64,000 bases of DNA from Medicago truncatula (taxonomy: Eukaryota > Streptophyta > Magnoliopsida > Fabales > Fabaceae), in the NCBI RefSeq assembly GCF_003473485.1, contig NC_053047.1, positions 37,062,972 through 37,126,971 of the forward strand, in the 5' to 3' direction. Under the pieces are notes generated by a model. It searched no databases. It worked only from the letters and a program-made list of their open reading frames with translations, and was not told the origin of the DNA. The translations under genes and the position numbers were made by a program. Position 1 is the first letter of the stretch. Each line of letters begins with the position of its first letter. Shown piece after piece: positions 40,951-52,529 of this stretch.

Positions 40951-41457
40951 GTTATCGAAAACGGAAAAGAGAAGAAGAAGAGTAGATGAAGAGAAGATGA
41001 AGAAGGATGTGAATCTGATAAAGAAGAAGAACAAACCCTAATTTTTGGGGAAAAATTAGAAAGGAAAAAGAAAACAACAATAAAGAAAAGAACCTTATAT
41101 ATTGATGAGTCATATATTGCCAAGTCAGCCCTTAAATGCCACCTATGCTCACACTTGACGGAATTGAATTAAAAGTAACAGATGGGACCAAAACATGTAA
41201 CGGAACAAAAGTTAAAATACCAAAACGGACTTTTTTTTAGTTATGGGACCAAACCGATACCAAATAATTAGTTAAGGGACTAAAATAGCAATTAAGCCTT
41301 AAAATTTTAATATGTGAAAGATAATTATAATTATTATAATTTCTATATATTCCTAATACAGAAAAAATAAAAATTGCCTACAAAAGTTTTAGAATCGGAT
41401 GGACCCATGCTAGCTCAATAAATACATACAATTTATAAAATATAAGTACTGCAAATA

Positions 41458-41620
41458 TAGAGCCGGCTAGACCGACGCTATTGTTTTTAATAAAACAAAA
41501 ATTCAGATATGTAACACTGAGTAGGCCTGGCCGATGCTAAACCGACGCTATTAGCGTCGGTGTTGGGCACCGAAGCTAAACTCTGACTCTAAAAAGCTGT
41601 TTTCTTGTATTGTTGGTTCG
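41458..41620. mobile_element. remnant of a CACTA-type terminus
   Basis: Contains the palindrome ACCGACGCTATTAGCGTCGGT-like core (41551-41571, ten-base arms around one T), two more GCCGAYGCTA phrases, and TTTTCTTGTATTG at about 41602, a worn inverted CACTACAAGAAAA end. No partner end in reach. Confidence 0.4.
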
Positions 41621-42425
41621 TCCTTAGAATCCATTGCATCCAACAATACCTCATTTGTATCTATCTGATCTCAAGTTGTATTCTCCATTTTTCTTTTGAC
41701 AAATGAAACTGATCTAGACCCTAATGGGTCGATTGGTGTGTTTAGAAAATTAGAGGAGGTTCTTTTTTTTTTTTTTTTTTTTTTATGGTTAGGTGAGAGG
41801 TGCTTTAAGAAAATTTCAAAGGAGTTTAGTGTAATTTTTCCTTTAATCATTAACGTTAGTTCTATCATTAATTTTTTTTTTCTTATGTTTTCAAAGCAGA
41901 TAAGATTGCAATGCTCTTTAACACATAACCTCCAGTTCAACGCGCAGCTCCTGCGGAGTACTAGCCCCATGCTTAGCAGGTGTTTGTTGGTAGCAGAGTT
42001 GAAAAAATATTGTAACAAGTCCTTGTAAGAAATTCTATTCCACGATAATAAAGGAAATCAAGATAACTCAACCCAAAGAAACGTAAAACATAGTACTACT
42101 ATATAAAATATAAAATGTAAAACTAAAAGCTTGTAAGTAAAATTCAGTCCAATAATAGAAGGAAAACTTAAAGCATGATATAAAGACTGAATTGATGTTA
42201 CTCAAAATTGTACTACATATATAATATAATGAGTGACAAGAAGTTTTCACACTTGGCTGTGTGTATGGTGTTCTAATCTCTATTACTTTTCTTACACAAA
42301 ACAATGAGGGCAAAAAACGAAACAACCCTTGCTATGCACAACTTTTCTTACACAACAATGAGTGCAAAAAACAAGCATTTGCAATACCACAATTAACATT
42401 CATTATCCCATTCAACAAAAACCCT
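41621..42425. other. intergenic, downstream of CDT1-like copy 2
   Basis: No gene. Poly-T tract at about 41764-41784. The stretch at 42255-42425 matches 53660-53868 (GTGTATGGTGTTCTRATC and on), the shared flank of CDT1-like copies 2 and 3. Confidence 0.4.
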
Positions 42426-44152
42426 TCACTCATCTCCTTTGGTCATGGTCACATTATAGAACAGCCTTGATCGAACCGAATCCAAATCCAACGTATTCTT
42501 AATGCTGCAAATGTTACGGCTGGAATTTCATGTTAAGCCTGAATCAAATTTTCACATCCCTAAAAGAGACTGATACTCTAAAAGTGCGAAGGTTTAATCA
42601 TAAAAACAAAGAGACCCACAAGAAACCATTTTCTTGCTAAGCCAGTCTGGCACAATCTTTTTCAAAATCTCAACATGTTCTACAGCTAGATTGGGAGGAA
42701 TAAGATTAGTTAGCTAAATTGTTTATTACTAAGAAATAGTGAGAATCATAATAAAATAGAATTAGAACATACCAAATCTAGAGTTAATCACACCAATGAT
42801 GAAAGATTGTTATCCGATTCATCCAAACCACTTTGATCTACATTGGTTTCCTCAAAGGAATGACTAAGAAACCAATCAACAAGAAAGCAATTACTTAAAT
42901 GAGAGAAGAAATTGCTTTTAGAATAAAAATTTCTTTTGAAAGGTACAAAATAAAATAATAAGTGAATCAAAAGAATCAAAAGATGGCAGGTATACCTCCT
43001 GAGGTAAGGAAAAAGAATCAAAAGATTTGCAGTCCTAAAAGCATCCTCTGCTAGGTTTAGATGTATGTCTGCTCTATTGTCCAAATCATCGCTGCCTTCT
43101 GTGAGTGAAAAGTCTAGCACTCTTTTTGCAGGCGTAGATTTTTGCACATTTTGCACAGTGTCCTAAAAGCATCCTCTGCTAGGTTTAGATATATGTCTGC
43201 TCTATTGTCCAAATCACCGCTGCCTTCTGTGAGTGAAAAGTCTAGCACTCTTTTTGCAGGCGTAGATTTTTGCACATTTTGCACAGTGTCCTAAAAGCAT
43301 CCTCTACTAGGTTTAGATATATGTCTGCTCTATTGTCCAAATCATCGCTGCCTTCTGTGAGTGAAAAGTCTAGCACTCTTTTTGCAGGCGTAGATTTTTG
43401 CACATTTTGCGAAGTCTTGTTCAAGAGAAAGATTTTTGCACAGTCATTTTCTGAAGCTTAACATAAGAACCGAACAACAACTGACCGTGCAGGCGTGTGT
43501 CAACAAACTGTCAGTACAAGAGACAATTTTCAAATCAGGGCTTTCCGAACTAATATCATCAGGTTGAAAGGACATTGACAATGATTCCTTCCGGTTGCCT
43601 CTTTCTCCATTAAGATTACTCACATAATTAAACAATGGTGTGAACTCTCTCTGCCTTGTGCTTCACTTTCTTGGTTGTCTAGGAAGATGGACTTAAATGA
43701 TGAAAAGCACTGAATTTGCTCAGTCTCGTTAGCCGCATTGTTCTGAGAAAAGTGTCTTCTAAAAGATGGACTCAAATGCAAGTTGTTCATCAACGGTTCA
43801 GTTTCATCGGAAGTTGATGAAAGTTCTGTTGACAAGTTAATGGGCTCTGGTGGTAGCATGGCATGTGGAAGATCAGTAACCTTATCAATAATGAAAAGAA
43901 AAAAAATAAATTAGAGTAATGAACTCAATTCTTTCGCACAAGTCAGTATTTCAAATTTGTCTGCTTAACTAAGAACAACAAAAAGAAATATACTTCCTCT
44001 AATGTAAGCAAGCCAATAAAATTTTGTGCATTAACGATCTTTTCAATAACCATCCCTTCTCTAATTTTAACCTTCTTCCACTTTATTTTTGTGACACCCA
44101 AGACAAACATTATAGCATGTTTGGAATACCTTAGTAGAACTTTTTCACTCAC
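42426..44152 (-). pseudogene. CDT1: CDT1-like gene, copy 2 (decayed)
   Basis: Blocks from right: an exon-like stretch with GVTKIKWKKVKIREGMVIEK (about 44152-44000, shared with copy 3, not recognised); NLSTELSSTSDETEPLMNNL, then HLSPSFRRHFSQ (about 43845-43750); VSNLNGERGNRKESLSM (about 43620-43560); then three tandem copies of the PAKRVLDFSLTEGSDDLDNR block; NVDQSGLDESDNNLSSLV (about 42845-42788); a worn EILKKIVPDWLSKKMV (about 42690-42630); and a terminal block ending TKGDE then TGA (42426). The 128-bp triplication is not a multiple of three and breaks the frame. It lies downstream of TNL C. Non-functional. Confidence 0.7.
43033..43416. repeat. 128-bp tandem triplication in CDT1-like copy 2
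   Basis: Units start at 43033, 43161 and 43289 with TCCTAAAAGCATCCTCT. They are nearly identical (a few substitutions and the start of the first unit differs). Copies 1 and 3 have one unit only, so this expansion is specific to copy 2 and young. Confidence 0.9.
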
Positions 44153-44643
44153 ATCAGTTTTATGAGACTGTTTGGGAGAACTTACGAAAACAGCTTATGC
44201 ATATTTTCATAGAATGTTTTCAACTTATTTTTATAAGTTCTCCAATATAGTTTATAAAAAGGAAATGAAACGTTATTTTATCTTTTGTTACTAAAATAGC
44301 TTATGCAAGCTAATACATAAGCGCTTATCATGATAAGCGCTTGTGCTATCACCTGAAACAAAGTGGTTTTTCCAAACAGACCCATATCCTGTTACCAGAA
44401 AGATGTGTATCCTTGAGAAGATAATTTTTATGATGCGTGTGCAGTTGGTAGAATTCTAAATTTAATAAACAGGTCTAACTCTTTAATATTAGCCACCACC
44501 AAACAGAAATGTTTTCAAAAAGTAAATGGAGCCTAGAAATATTAAATTTCCCGACAAGAGACTATCTCTCTAAATTTACTGCAAAACTCAAATCTACCGT
44601 AAACAGAAAGGGTTAAATCTCTTTTTAAAGATACAATCAACAT
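44153..44643. other. intergenic; 3' flank of TNL C
   Basis: AT-rich, no gene. Contains AAGCGCTTATCATGATAAGCGCTT at 44320-44342, a palindromic stretch probably left by an inverted-repeat element. Confidence 0.4.
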
Positions 44644-44648
44644 GAATC

Positions 44649-45005
44649 TGTTGTGAATTCGATGAAAAATCACACCAATAACAACTTGATGTGTGGAGCA
44701 AGGGATAATCAAGCAACCAAAACAAAGCGTATGGAACAATTAAATACGAGCCAAAAAGTAGAAAACAACTGCGAGAAGAACAAAAGAAGAAGAAGAACAC
44801 AAAGGAATTTGTTGACCCAGTTCGGTCCAATCTGACCTAGTCTGGGGGAGAGAGCAGCCCTCCGATCCACTATTTGATGAGTAACGTTACAAAGAGAAAT
44901 CAATGGGTTACAAGAATAAGTCTTCCGCCTAATTCTACCTAAAGTCCCAATCTCTTTCCGTAACCAAGAGACTCCAATCCTAATAGTGTTTCTCTCTATC
45001 TCAAT

Positions 45006-45093
<88 letters not shown>

Positions 45094-45379
45094 AGTTTGC
45101 TTTGATACAAGGTCTATATTTATAGTAAAAGTCCTGCTTAAAATCTATAACAAATCTGCCTTAAATTTGTAACAAATCTGTAACAAAAACTGTAACAAAT
45201 CTGCTCCCAAAAATATGTTTTATTTTTATCCGCCAGCGCACCATCGTGCCACGATGCGACCCCATCGTGCCACGATTTTTCCAGTGCCTTGCCCAAAAAA
45301 CTAAAACCTCCATCGTGCCGCGAAGCCCAGCCGTCGTGCCACGATTGTGCAGAAACCTGATTTTAAGTTAACTCTCACA
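44649..45379. mobile_element. solo LTR, 731 bp
   Basis: Starts TGTTGTGAATTC, ends AACTCTCACA, flanked by a 5-bp target duplication GAATC (44644-44648, 45380-45384). The empty site is visible in the unit D flank (about 56930), where the host sequence is continuous. No internal region remains. It contains a (CT)n tract and four copies of an ATCGTGCCACGAT-type motif. Confidence 0.85.
45009..45091. repeat. (CT)n microsatellite
   Basis: About 40 uninterrupted CT repeats inside the solo LTR. Confidence 0.95.
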
Positions 45380-45472
45380 GAATCATTGTACATTGTAATA
45401 AATGGCATCATGAAATATTAATCTAAAAAATACAAACTGTTAAAAGCTTCCTATTTGCAGGAGTTCTTAACG

Positions 45473-45473
<1 letters not shown>

Positions 45474-45504
<31 letters not shown>
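45474..45504. repeat. (TA)n microsatellite
   Basis: About 15 perfect AT repeats in the 3' flank of TNL C. Confidence 0.95.
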
Positions 45505-45506
<2 letters not shown>

Positions 45507-45655
45507 AAGGGATTCTTAAGAAATATCAATCTCAAAAAAATACTAGCATGGTTTTGCTTGGTTTTCCGAAAAGAGTAAGCAAAGCATTCACCATTCTCTT
45601 TTGAAAGAGCTCTAGTAATCAATATTAGAGGAAGAAAAGTTTATGACAATTTGGG

Positions 45656-48600
45656 TCAAATGAATGATATACTTACTTCACCCCGAGTGATTACAATGTT
45701 AGCATCATTCTCTGGATTGGTGAATCGAATATCCTTCAAGTTAATTTTCTCTTTCAATACATGGATTCCACTTTTAAGGAATTTGAATCCAAAGAGAACC
45801 TCCGCATGGTTCCACTTATTTTCTGAAAGTGCTTTGTCCATATTATCATTGAAGTTTTCCATTTGCATATGAAAAAGATGCAAATGATATGTATCTGCAT
45901 GTGATTTGGCACCAATCTTCGAACCATGTGTATAAAAAAATGTATCTCCGTTGATGATCACTCTTAATGGAGAACCATCCCATGTAAATGGAGAAAGAAC
46001 ATAGAGAGCTATGACAGGAAACTTGTTACGAAACCAAAAAGAAATATATGTTCCTGCCATACAATGGTGATCAAACCACTCTGGAAATGTTGCTTGTGGC
46101 AAACGAAACCATGTTTTTCCAGCCTCATGTAATTCCTGTTAGTCATAAACAATTAATATAAGTTTAACTATATCAAGAAGAATATAAAATACATTACAAA
46201 TAAAAAAGAAAATAAATCATAACCTGATTTAGCAATTTGCTCTTGCACGACGAAGTCAACGACTTGCAGTTTAGTGCAGATAACATTCTTAAGCATGGAG
46301 GAATCCCTTTAATTTCTTTAAGTGCCGTACAATCATCCAAGATGAGTTTCCACAAAAATTGACAATTTTCAATAGATTTAGGAATAACTGTGAAATGATT
46401 ACTAGTTAAGTGTAATTCTTTCACATTAGCAAACAACATAAGACTTTTTGACAGATATTCCTCTGAACGATAGCCGACGTGCCTGACACAAATATACTTT
46501 ACATGTGAAGATTGAATTGCATTCACTTTTTCTTCATTCCTAATGGTAAATTTAGCCAATGTTGACATCCTATTTGGTAAGTAAACATATCCACAGTCAC
46601 ATAATGTCTGAGGCTGAGTAAGAGTTTTAAAGGGAAATGGAATTTCTTTTATGGGAGTATCATCCTTAAGGAGTCCTGGTATATTTCTCATTTCCCCCAA
46701 TATTTCTGGAAAACTCTCGAGACTATAACAACATGAAAGATTGAAATATTCCAATGAAGTCAACCTGAGCCGTGGGATATTCCTAAGCATGATGCAACAT
46801 TCAATATTCAAAAATTTAAGTTTATCCAACAACCCATCCACCACACATGGAAAACTCTCAAGACTACAGCAACATGAAAGGTCAAGTTTCTCTAAAGAAT
46901 CCAGCTTGAGAGGTGGGATACTCTTGAGATTGTAACACTTTCTAACAAGCAGGGTTTTAAGTTTTCCAAGAAACCCGTCCACCACAGGTGGAAAGCTCTC
47001 GAGCCTATGACATGATGAAAAGTCAAGGGTTTCCAGTGAATTCAACTTGAGAGGTGGAATACTCTTGAGATTGTGACACTTTGCAAAACACAAGGTCTTA
47101 AGTTTTCCAAGAAACTCGTCCACCACAGATGGAAAATTCTCAAGATTATAACAATGTGAAAGGTTAAGATATATTAGCGAATCCAACTTGAGAGGTTGAA
47201 TACTCTTGAGATTGTGACAACTTTCAACATTCAGGGTTTTAAGTTTTCCAAGAAACGCATCCACCACAAGTGGGAAATTCTCAAGACTATAACATTGCGA
47301 AAGGTCAAGTGTTTCTAGAGAATTCAACTTGAGAGGTGGAATACTCGTTAGTTTGCAGCAACCTTTAACATTCAAGGTTTTAAGTTTTCCAAGAAACGCA
47401 TCTACCACAAGTGGAAAATTCTCAAGACTATAACACTGCGAAAGGTCAAGTGTTTCTAGAGAATTCAACTTGAGAGGTGGAATACTCCTTAGCATTTTGC
47501 AATATATAACATTCATGGTTTTTAGCTTATCACCAAATCCATCTAACACAGGTGGAAAACTCTCAAGGCTATTGCATCCTGAAAGATGGAGTTCTACTAG
47601 AGAAGCTAACATGAGAGGTGGAATACTCTGGATTTCAATGCAATTTATAAGTCTCAAGATTTTAAGTTTACCTAGAAAACCAACCGATTTATCAATTGCA
47701 ATTAGTTTCCAACAATTTTTAATTGAAAGTTTTTCTAAATTTGAGAGACCAGATATATTAGGTATTTGTACTAAACCACTGCCACCTTCGAGATTCAAAA
47801 CTCTCATATTCTGAAAATTCTGCACAAAAAAATGGAGATAGAAAAAAATGCAAATAAATAAAAAATATATGAATAATTAGTGTTTTGAGTTATTAATATA
47901 AGATCAGAGATCACTTGCCTTTGTGGGAAAGTTCAACAAAGAAAGAGCGACAAGGAAATCTGATGAAGGATTGTGACATTCCAGCACTCTGAGACTATTT
48001 GGAAGATGTTTGGGACTTTTTTTAAAAAAAACATAATCAGAAAAAATTAGTGTTTTGAGATTTTCCATCTTCTTGAAAGCTTCTCCATCCCATGCTACTG
48101 TAGTCCAACAATCAAAACGTATGATTTCAATTTGACTTGTTCCCTATGAAAAAAAAAAGTTCAAATCAACCGAATATTTTATTTTAATAGAATATATGTT
48201 AAAACTTTATACCACGTATATGTTAGAACTTTATCTTGTCAAAACAAAAAACCTTCTTTCAAAAAAAAAAAGTTACAACTTTATACCACATATTTAAAGA
48301 TCTTGAATTATTATTTTTTTTAAGGAAAGATCTTGAAATATTATTAAGAGTTTAGTTTTATATAAATTGTTTTTCTAAAGAATTTATATAAATTGTTAGT
48401 GTGATTCTTCAAAAATAAATTGTTAGTGTGAGAAAGTTATGCAAATTCCCTAAAAAAAAAATAGGGTTAATTAAGGTTTTAGTCCTTATAATAAATATTC
48501 ATAATTTTGTTTTTAGTCCCTCTGAAATTTTCACTAAGCATTTTAGCGACAAAAAATGTTGATGGAAATTTTTGACAGGGACTAAAAATGTTGATGGAAA

Positions 48601-51493
48601 AATTTTATAGGGACTAAAAATGTTGATGGAAAATTTTATACGGACTAAAAAGTGTGACTTTATTTTGTAGGGACTAAAAACAAAATTCCGAATATTTACA
48701 GGGACCATTTACTTAATTAACCCAAAAAATTATACACATGCATATTATGATGTGTTAGCACATGAGATAATGATATGTTAAGTTAAGTATTGTTAATTAA
48801 TTAAATAATGTAACAATATATCATTAATTATATGTAATGTATGTCTAAAAAAAATTACACTCACGGTACATATAAATTGAACTCAAACAAAAAGTAAACA
48901 AAATTGATATTATGCAAATTAATATTTTTTTAAAAAGTCAAAATGAATTATATCAAATCAATAATGCAAAAAACCAAAAGGTAACTTAGCATGAGCTACG
49001 GTAATCAAAGTTAATGGTGGAATGCCAAATTATCCATAACATTATTACTCACTGTATTTTCTTCTAAAACTTGCATTATATCATTAGAAAACCATAATCT
49101 AGTGCGTTTTCCAGGATCTTGAGGCGATTCTTGTCTAACAATTTCTTTACCCATATCCTCTACCAAATCATGCAATGTCACATTACCAAACTCATTTATT
49201 TTTATGAGAGATTTTTCCACTAACACATTAATGTGATCTTTCACGATTTCACCATGATGGGCATGAAGTATTTCATCGACCCTTGTTAATTTGCATCCTT
49301 TAAAGCAACAAGCAATGTCAAGAAAAACAAACTTCTCTTCGTCTTCCAAAGCATCAAAGCTAATTTGTAGTGTTGTTTGGATCTTTTTATGAGGAACTTT
49401 TTCATAACGATCTAGTGCATCTTTACATTGTTCTATTGTCTTATTAGAAAAGTGAGAACCCATGACTTCTAAAGCAAGTGGATGACCAGAAGCATATGCT
49501 ACGACACGTTCTATAACATGCAATTGTGCTAATGAAACATTTTCATCGCTTGGACTAAATTCATCTTTAAAAGCTTTCCATCTAACCAACTCAAAAGCAT
49601 CTTTGGCATTCAACCCTCTCACCTCATATGTATGTTCAACCCCATGACATGTTAGCAACTTTTTATCCCGAGTTGTGATGATGATTCGACTTGAGGGACC
49701 AAACCATTTGTGTTTTCCGGCCAGAGCTTTTAATTGTTCTTGCTCGTTAACATCGTCTAGAATCAAAAGTAACTTCTTTTGTCGGAGCCTCTGCTCCAAT
49801 ATTGAAATTCCTTGTCGAACACCGGTTAAGGCATTTTTCTCCCCAACTACTTTGGAAAGAATGATGTTTTGGAGATATGGTAACCCATGTTTTTCATGAT
49901 TTTCCCTAACATTTTCAAGAAAACATGAAGCATCAAATTCATGGGCAATCAAATTATAAACAGATAGAGCAAGAGTTGTTTTCCCAATTCCACCCATCCC
50001 ATGGATCCCTACCATGTGGACTGTATCATCTGACCCAATATTCAAAAGGGAAGTCAGATGTTGCTTTTGGTGCTCCAGTCCAATTAGGTAATCACCAACC
50101 GGTAAGGCAAGAGGTTCTATATTTCCTAAGACTTGTTCAACAATGTCCCCAATAAACATATGCTCAGGCGTATCCCTGTCCAATATGAGAAAAGAGGTCA
50201 TTCAAGTGCATATATTATGCTTAATTGTGTTTTTCATCCTTCATATATCGCAACTGTGCAATTTTAGTCCCTATTATTTTAGGTCTTTTGCCCCGTTATG
50301 TTTTTCTCATGGTTTCGTAGTCTCCCTCCCAAAAGTAACACTGATGTGTCTTCATTTATTGATGTAACATTCAACATAAGGGGCGAATTGCTCAAATCGC
50401 TCAAACCTACATCTATTTATATAACTAAAATTGTGCTATGCTTTGTTTGTCGTTTGAGGTTTTTGGAAAATGAATTAAGAAATATAATTAACGTAGATTA
50501 TTTAATAAAAAAACATTGTTTAACTTTTTTTTTTTTGGTAGTACACATTGTTTAGCTTCTTATTCTTTTTACTACGATATCATATGAATTAAGCTTCAAA
50601 AGAAAAATACGTAGTAAAGAAAGACATAAATACTGGTAAAAAAATATAATAGGGAAATGCTAACATGTGCTCATGTGCCTTAAGAGCACATGTTAAGGTA
50701 CTACTAATGAAAAATATGTAATTGAAAAATTGTGCAAATTTATTTCTTAAGCATTTGATAATTAGTTTTTTACAATAAATACTTACTACTTGTGGAAACT
50801 TTATCATGTGTTCTAAGAGCATAAGTTAGCATGACTCAATATAATAAGAATTAAGTTTTGGTCTGTTGGGTTAAAATATTAGTTATTGTGTCCCTCTATT
50901 CTCTTTCCATTTGTTTTTTCAATATCACCTATTTTTTCAATATAACCTAATTACTTATCTGAGAGTTTATTGTTATCAATTCAAGTGACTATTTCAGTGG
51001 ACAAATGAAATGGAAACAAAAGAAATATAGAAATATACCCTTTGTAATGAAAGCCGGACAAGTCAGTAACTTGGTGAAGAGACACCTTCCATTTATCCAG
51101 ATTGGAGTTGGCCTTATGTTTATCCATTCCTTCTCCAAAACTTCTTTTCAGCTTTCGTACATCAGAAGGATCAACCTTATAAAAAACCGGAAAAACGGAA
51201 CGACCCACCATATCTTTCATCGTATCAAGGATCTTAGAAAGTTCTTGTAAGCAAAAGGATGAAGAAGCATAATTTTCAGAGAGGACAACGATGGCCATCA
51301 TGGACTGTTCAATTGCTTTAAGAAGTGATGGTGTGATTTCTTCACCTTTTCGTAGCTCCTTATCATCCATGAAAGTTCGAACTCCTTTGTCATCAAGAGC
51401 TTTCTTGAGATAGCCAGTGAAACCATGGCGAGTATCTTCGCCTCTGAAGCTGAGGAAAACATCGTACTTGAATTGATCTGCGAGGGATGCCAT
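45656..51493 (-). CDS. TNL unit C: complete TIR-NBS-LRR receptor, 1281 residues
   Basis: Exons: TIR 51493-51039, NBS 50175-49053, linker 48143-47919, LRR 47819-46224, C-JID 46135-45656. Lengths 455, 1123, 225, 1596 and 447 (+33) keep one frame throughout. TIR: FLSFRGEDTRHGF, YASSSFCLQEL with the NADase glutamate E84, PVFYKVDPSD. NB-ARC: P-loop GMGGIGKTT (211-219), kinase-2 LLLILDDV (287-294), RNBS-B SSRIIITTRD (about 313), SGHPLALEV (381-389), FLDIACCF (436-443), LHDL (486-489). LRR: about seven 47-residue units. C-JID: FPEWFDHHCMAGTYISFWF. The linker exon uses a GC donor. A GTAAGT at 45676 lies in frame before the stop, so the protein may end at ISFI or be spliced on. Predicted cytoplasmic or nuclear immune receptor; the only compact, intact TNL here. 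Confidence 0.92.
46940..47510. repeat. 141-bp coding units in the LRR exon of unit C
   Basis: Four to five regular units of 47 residues (KLKTLNVKGCCKLTSIPPLK, LNSLETLDLSQCYSLENF, PLVVDAFLG). The pair covering roughly 47230-47510 is nearly identical. Fewer copies than unit B, same register. Confidence 0.85.
48464..48723. mobile_element. short inverted-repeat element in TNL C intron 2
   Basis: Ends GGGTTAATTAAGGTTTTAGT and ACTTAATTAACCC are inverted, with GTCC and GGGACC inside; flanks AAAAAAATA and AAAAAATTA match at 8 of 9. Internally it repeats GGGACTAAAAATGTTGATGG. Probably a small Mutator-type MITE. Confidence 0.6.
50652..50837. mobile_element. 186-bp MITE in TNL C intron 1
   Basis: Ends GGGAAATGCTAAC and GTTAGCATGACTC, inverted; 9-bp target duplication AATATAATA (50643-50651, 50838-50846). 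Related phrases (CTAACNNGTGCNCTTA) occur near 6840-7010, 62560-62740 and 62870. Confidence 0.8.
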
Positions 51494-52520
51494 GATGAGT
51501 GAACGAATGTGAATTGCAGAGTGTTAATTGTAAAGTATACAGATTCAAAACAAAGTGAGAGATATAGACATGATTTTGAGTAGTGATTAATATCCAAAAA
51601 ATAAAAAATGAAACTGCTGGAACGCGCTTGTCAATAGGGAGCAATTTCGCGGAATTTAACATGTTAAAACATTTTTTTATTGAGAAAGGATATCTATTTT
51701 CTCATACATCACGAAATTGAATCAATCATCTACTCTACTAAAAAACCATATTTTTATACGTGATTAACCAGATGTCATGTGGATGTTAATGTATCATTAT
51801 TGTTTCTAAAAATTACATGAATTTGTGGTTTTGTTCGGTCTCTTGCTATCTGTTTTATCTTATCAAGTCATGATCAGTTTCTAAATCAACCAAGATAAAA
51901 AAAATATAGAAACAATGACAATAAATTATTTTGCAAGTAACATCACTGACGCTGCTAAATAAATTATCACTAATTATAATACACCGTTTCAAACCAAACG
52001 ATTTCTTACTACACACGTTATTGAAAAAATCAAACATATATTATAATAAGTTGGTATTATTTTTTTTTTTTTGGTTACAGTTTAATATATCCACTACATC
52101 ATTAGATATTAAAAAAATTGTGTTGAGTTTGTTTGTATTTAGATTTTTTCTGAAATTATAATAATACAATGTACCTAACACATTGGACGGGAACTAAATT
52201 AGTCAAGTCCATATTTTTATTTTATGGGAAGAGGAAAAAGACATGGGATTGGGGTTGCCAATTTCGTTGTAAATTTCCTCCATGCATGTGATTATTTCAA
52301 TTTATTAAAATGGAATTTATTCTATTGTTCTGTTATTATGTTATCACTATTCCTCAAAAAAAATTGTTATCAACTATATTATTTTTCATCCCAATTATTG
52401 TTACAATTTCAATTTTTAATCAATATCATAATAAAAAGAACCTCAAAAAGTAGCTATCTCACTAACTATCAATTTTGGTCGGGCTTTTCTGTACAATGTT
52501 GCCTATACCAACACATTTGT
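51494..52520. other. upstream region of TNL C
   Basis: Should contain the TNL C promoter. The first 170 bases share phrases with the region upstream of TNL B (23490-23700), such as the GCAATTTC-GG phrase near 51640 and 23660. No gene. Confidence 0.4.
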
Positions 52521-52529
52521 TTTAAATCA

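Larger units (their letters stand above)
34881..41298. mobile_element. complete autonomous Mutator-like element (MULE), 6418 bp
   Basis: Terminal inverted repeats 34881-35061 and 41118-41298 are identical over 181 bp, beginning GGCTTAATTGCTATTTTAGT. The 9-bp target duplication TTAAAATTT is intact (34872-34880, 41299-41307). Inside are a transposase gene on the plus strand and a convergent GRF-zinc-finger gene. Perfect ends, perfect duplication and open genes indicate recent insertion and possible activity. The layout (transposase plus convergent second gene) recalls maize MuDR with mudrA and mudrB, although the second protein here is of another type. Confidence 0.95.

Noticed and set aside
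40951..41034. N-terminal extension of the GRF protein (F-rich, 28 codons)
   Set aside because: The first codon is TTG, not ATG; composition looks like 5' UTR pyrimidine tracts. Start set at 40950.
41671..42028. Overlapping 110-115 codon frames on both strands
   Set aside because: Both cross a poly-T/poly-A tract; no splice or family support.
50143..50555. Plus-strand frames in the TIR-NBS intron of unit C
   Set aside because: Intron sequence shared with B and the NBS relic; no conserved frame between copies.
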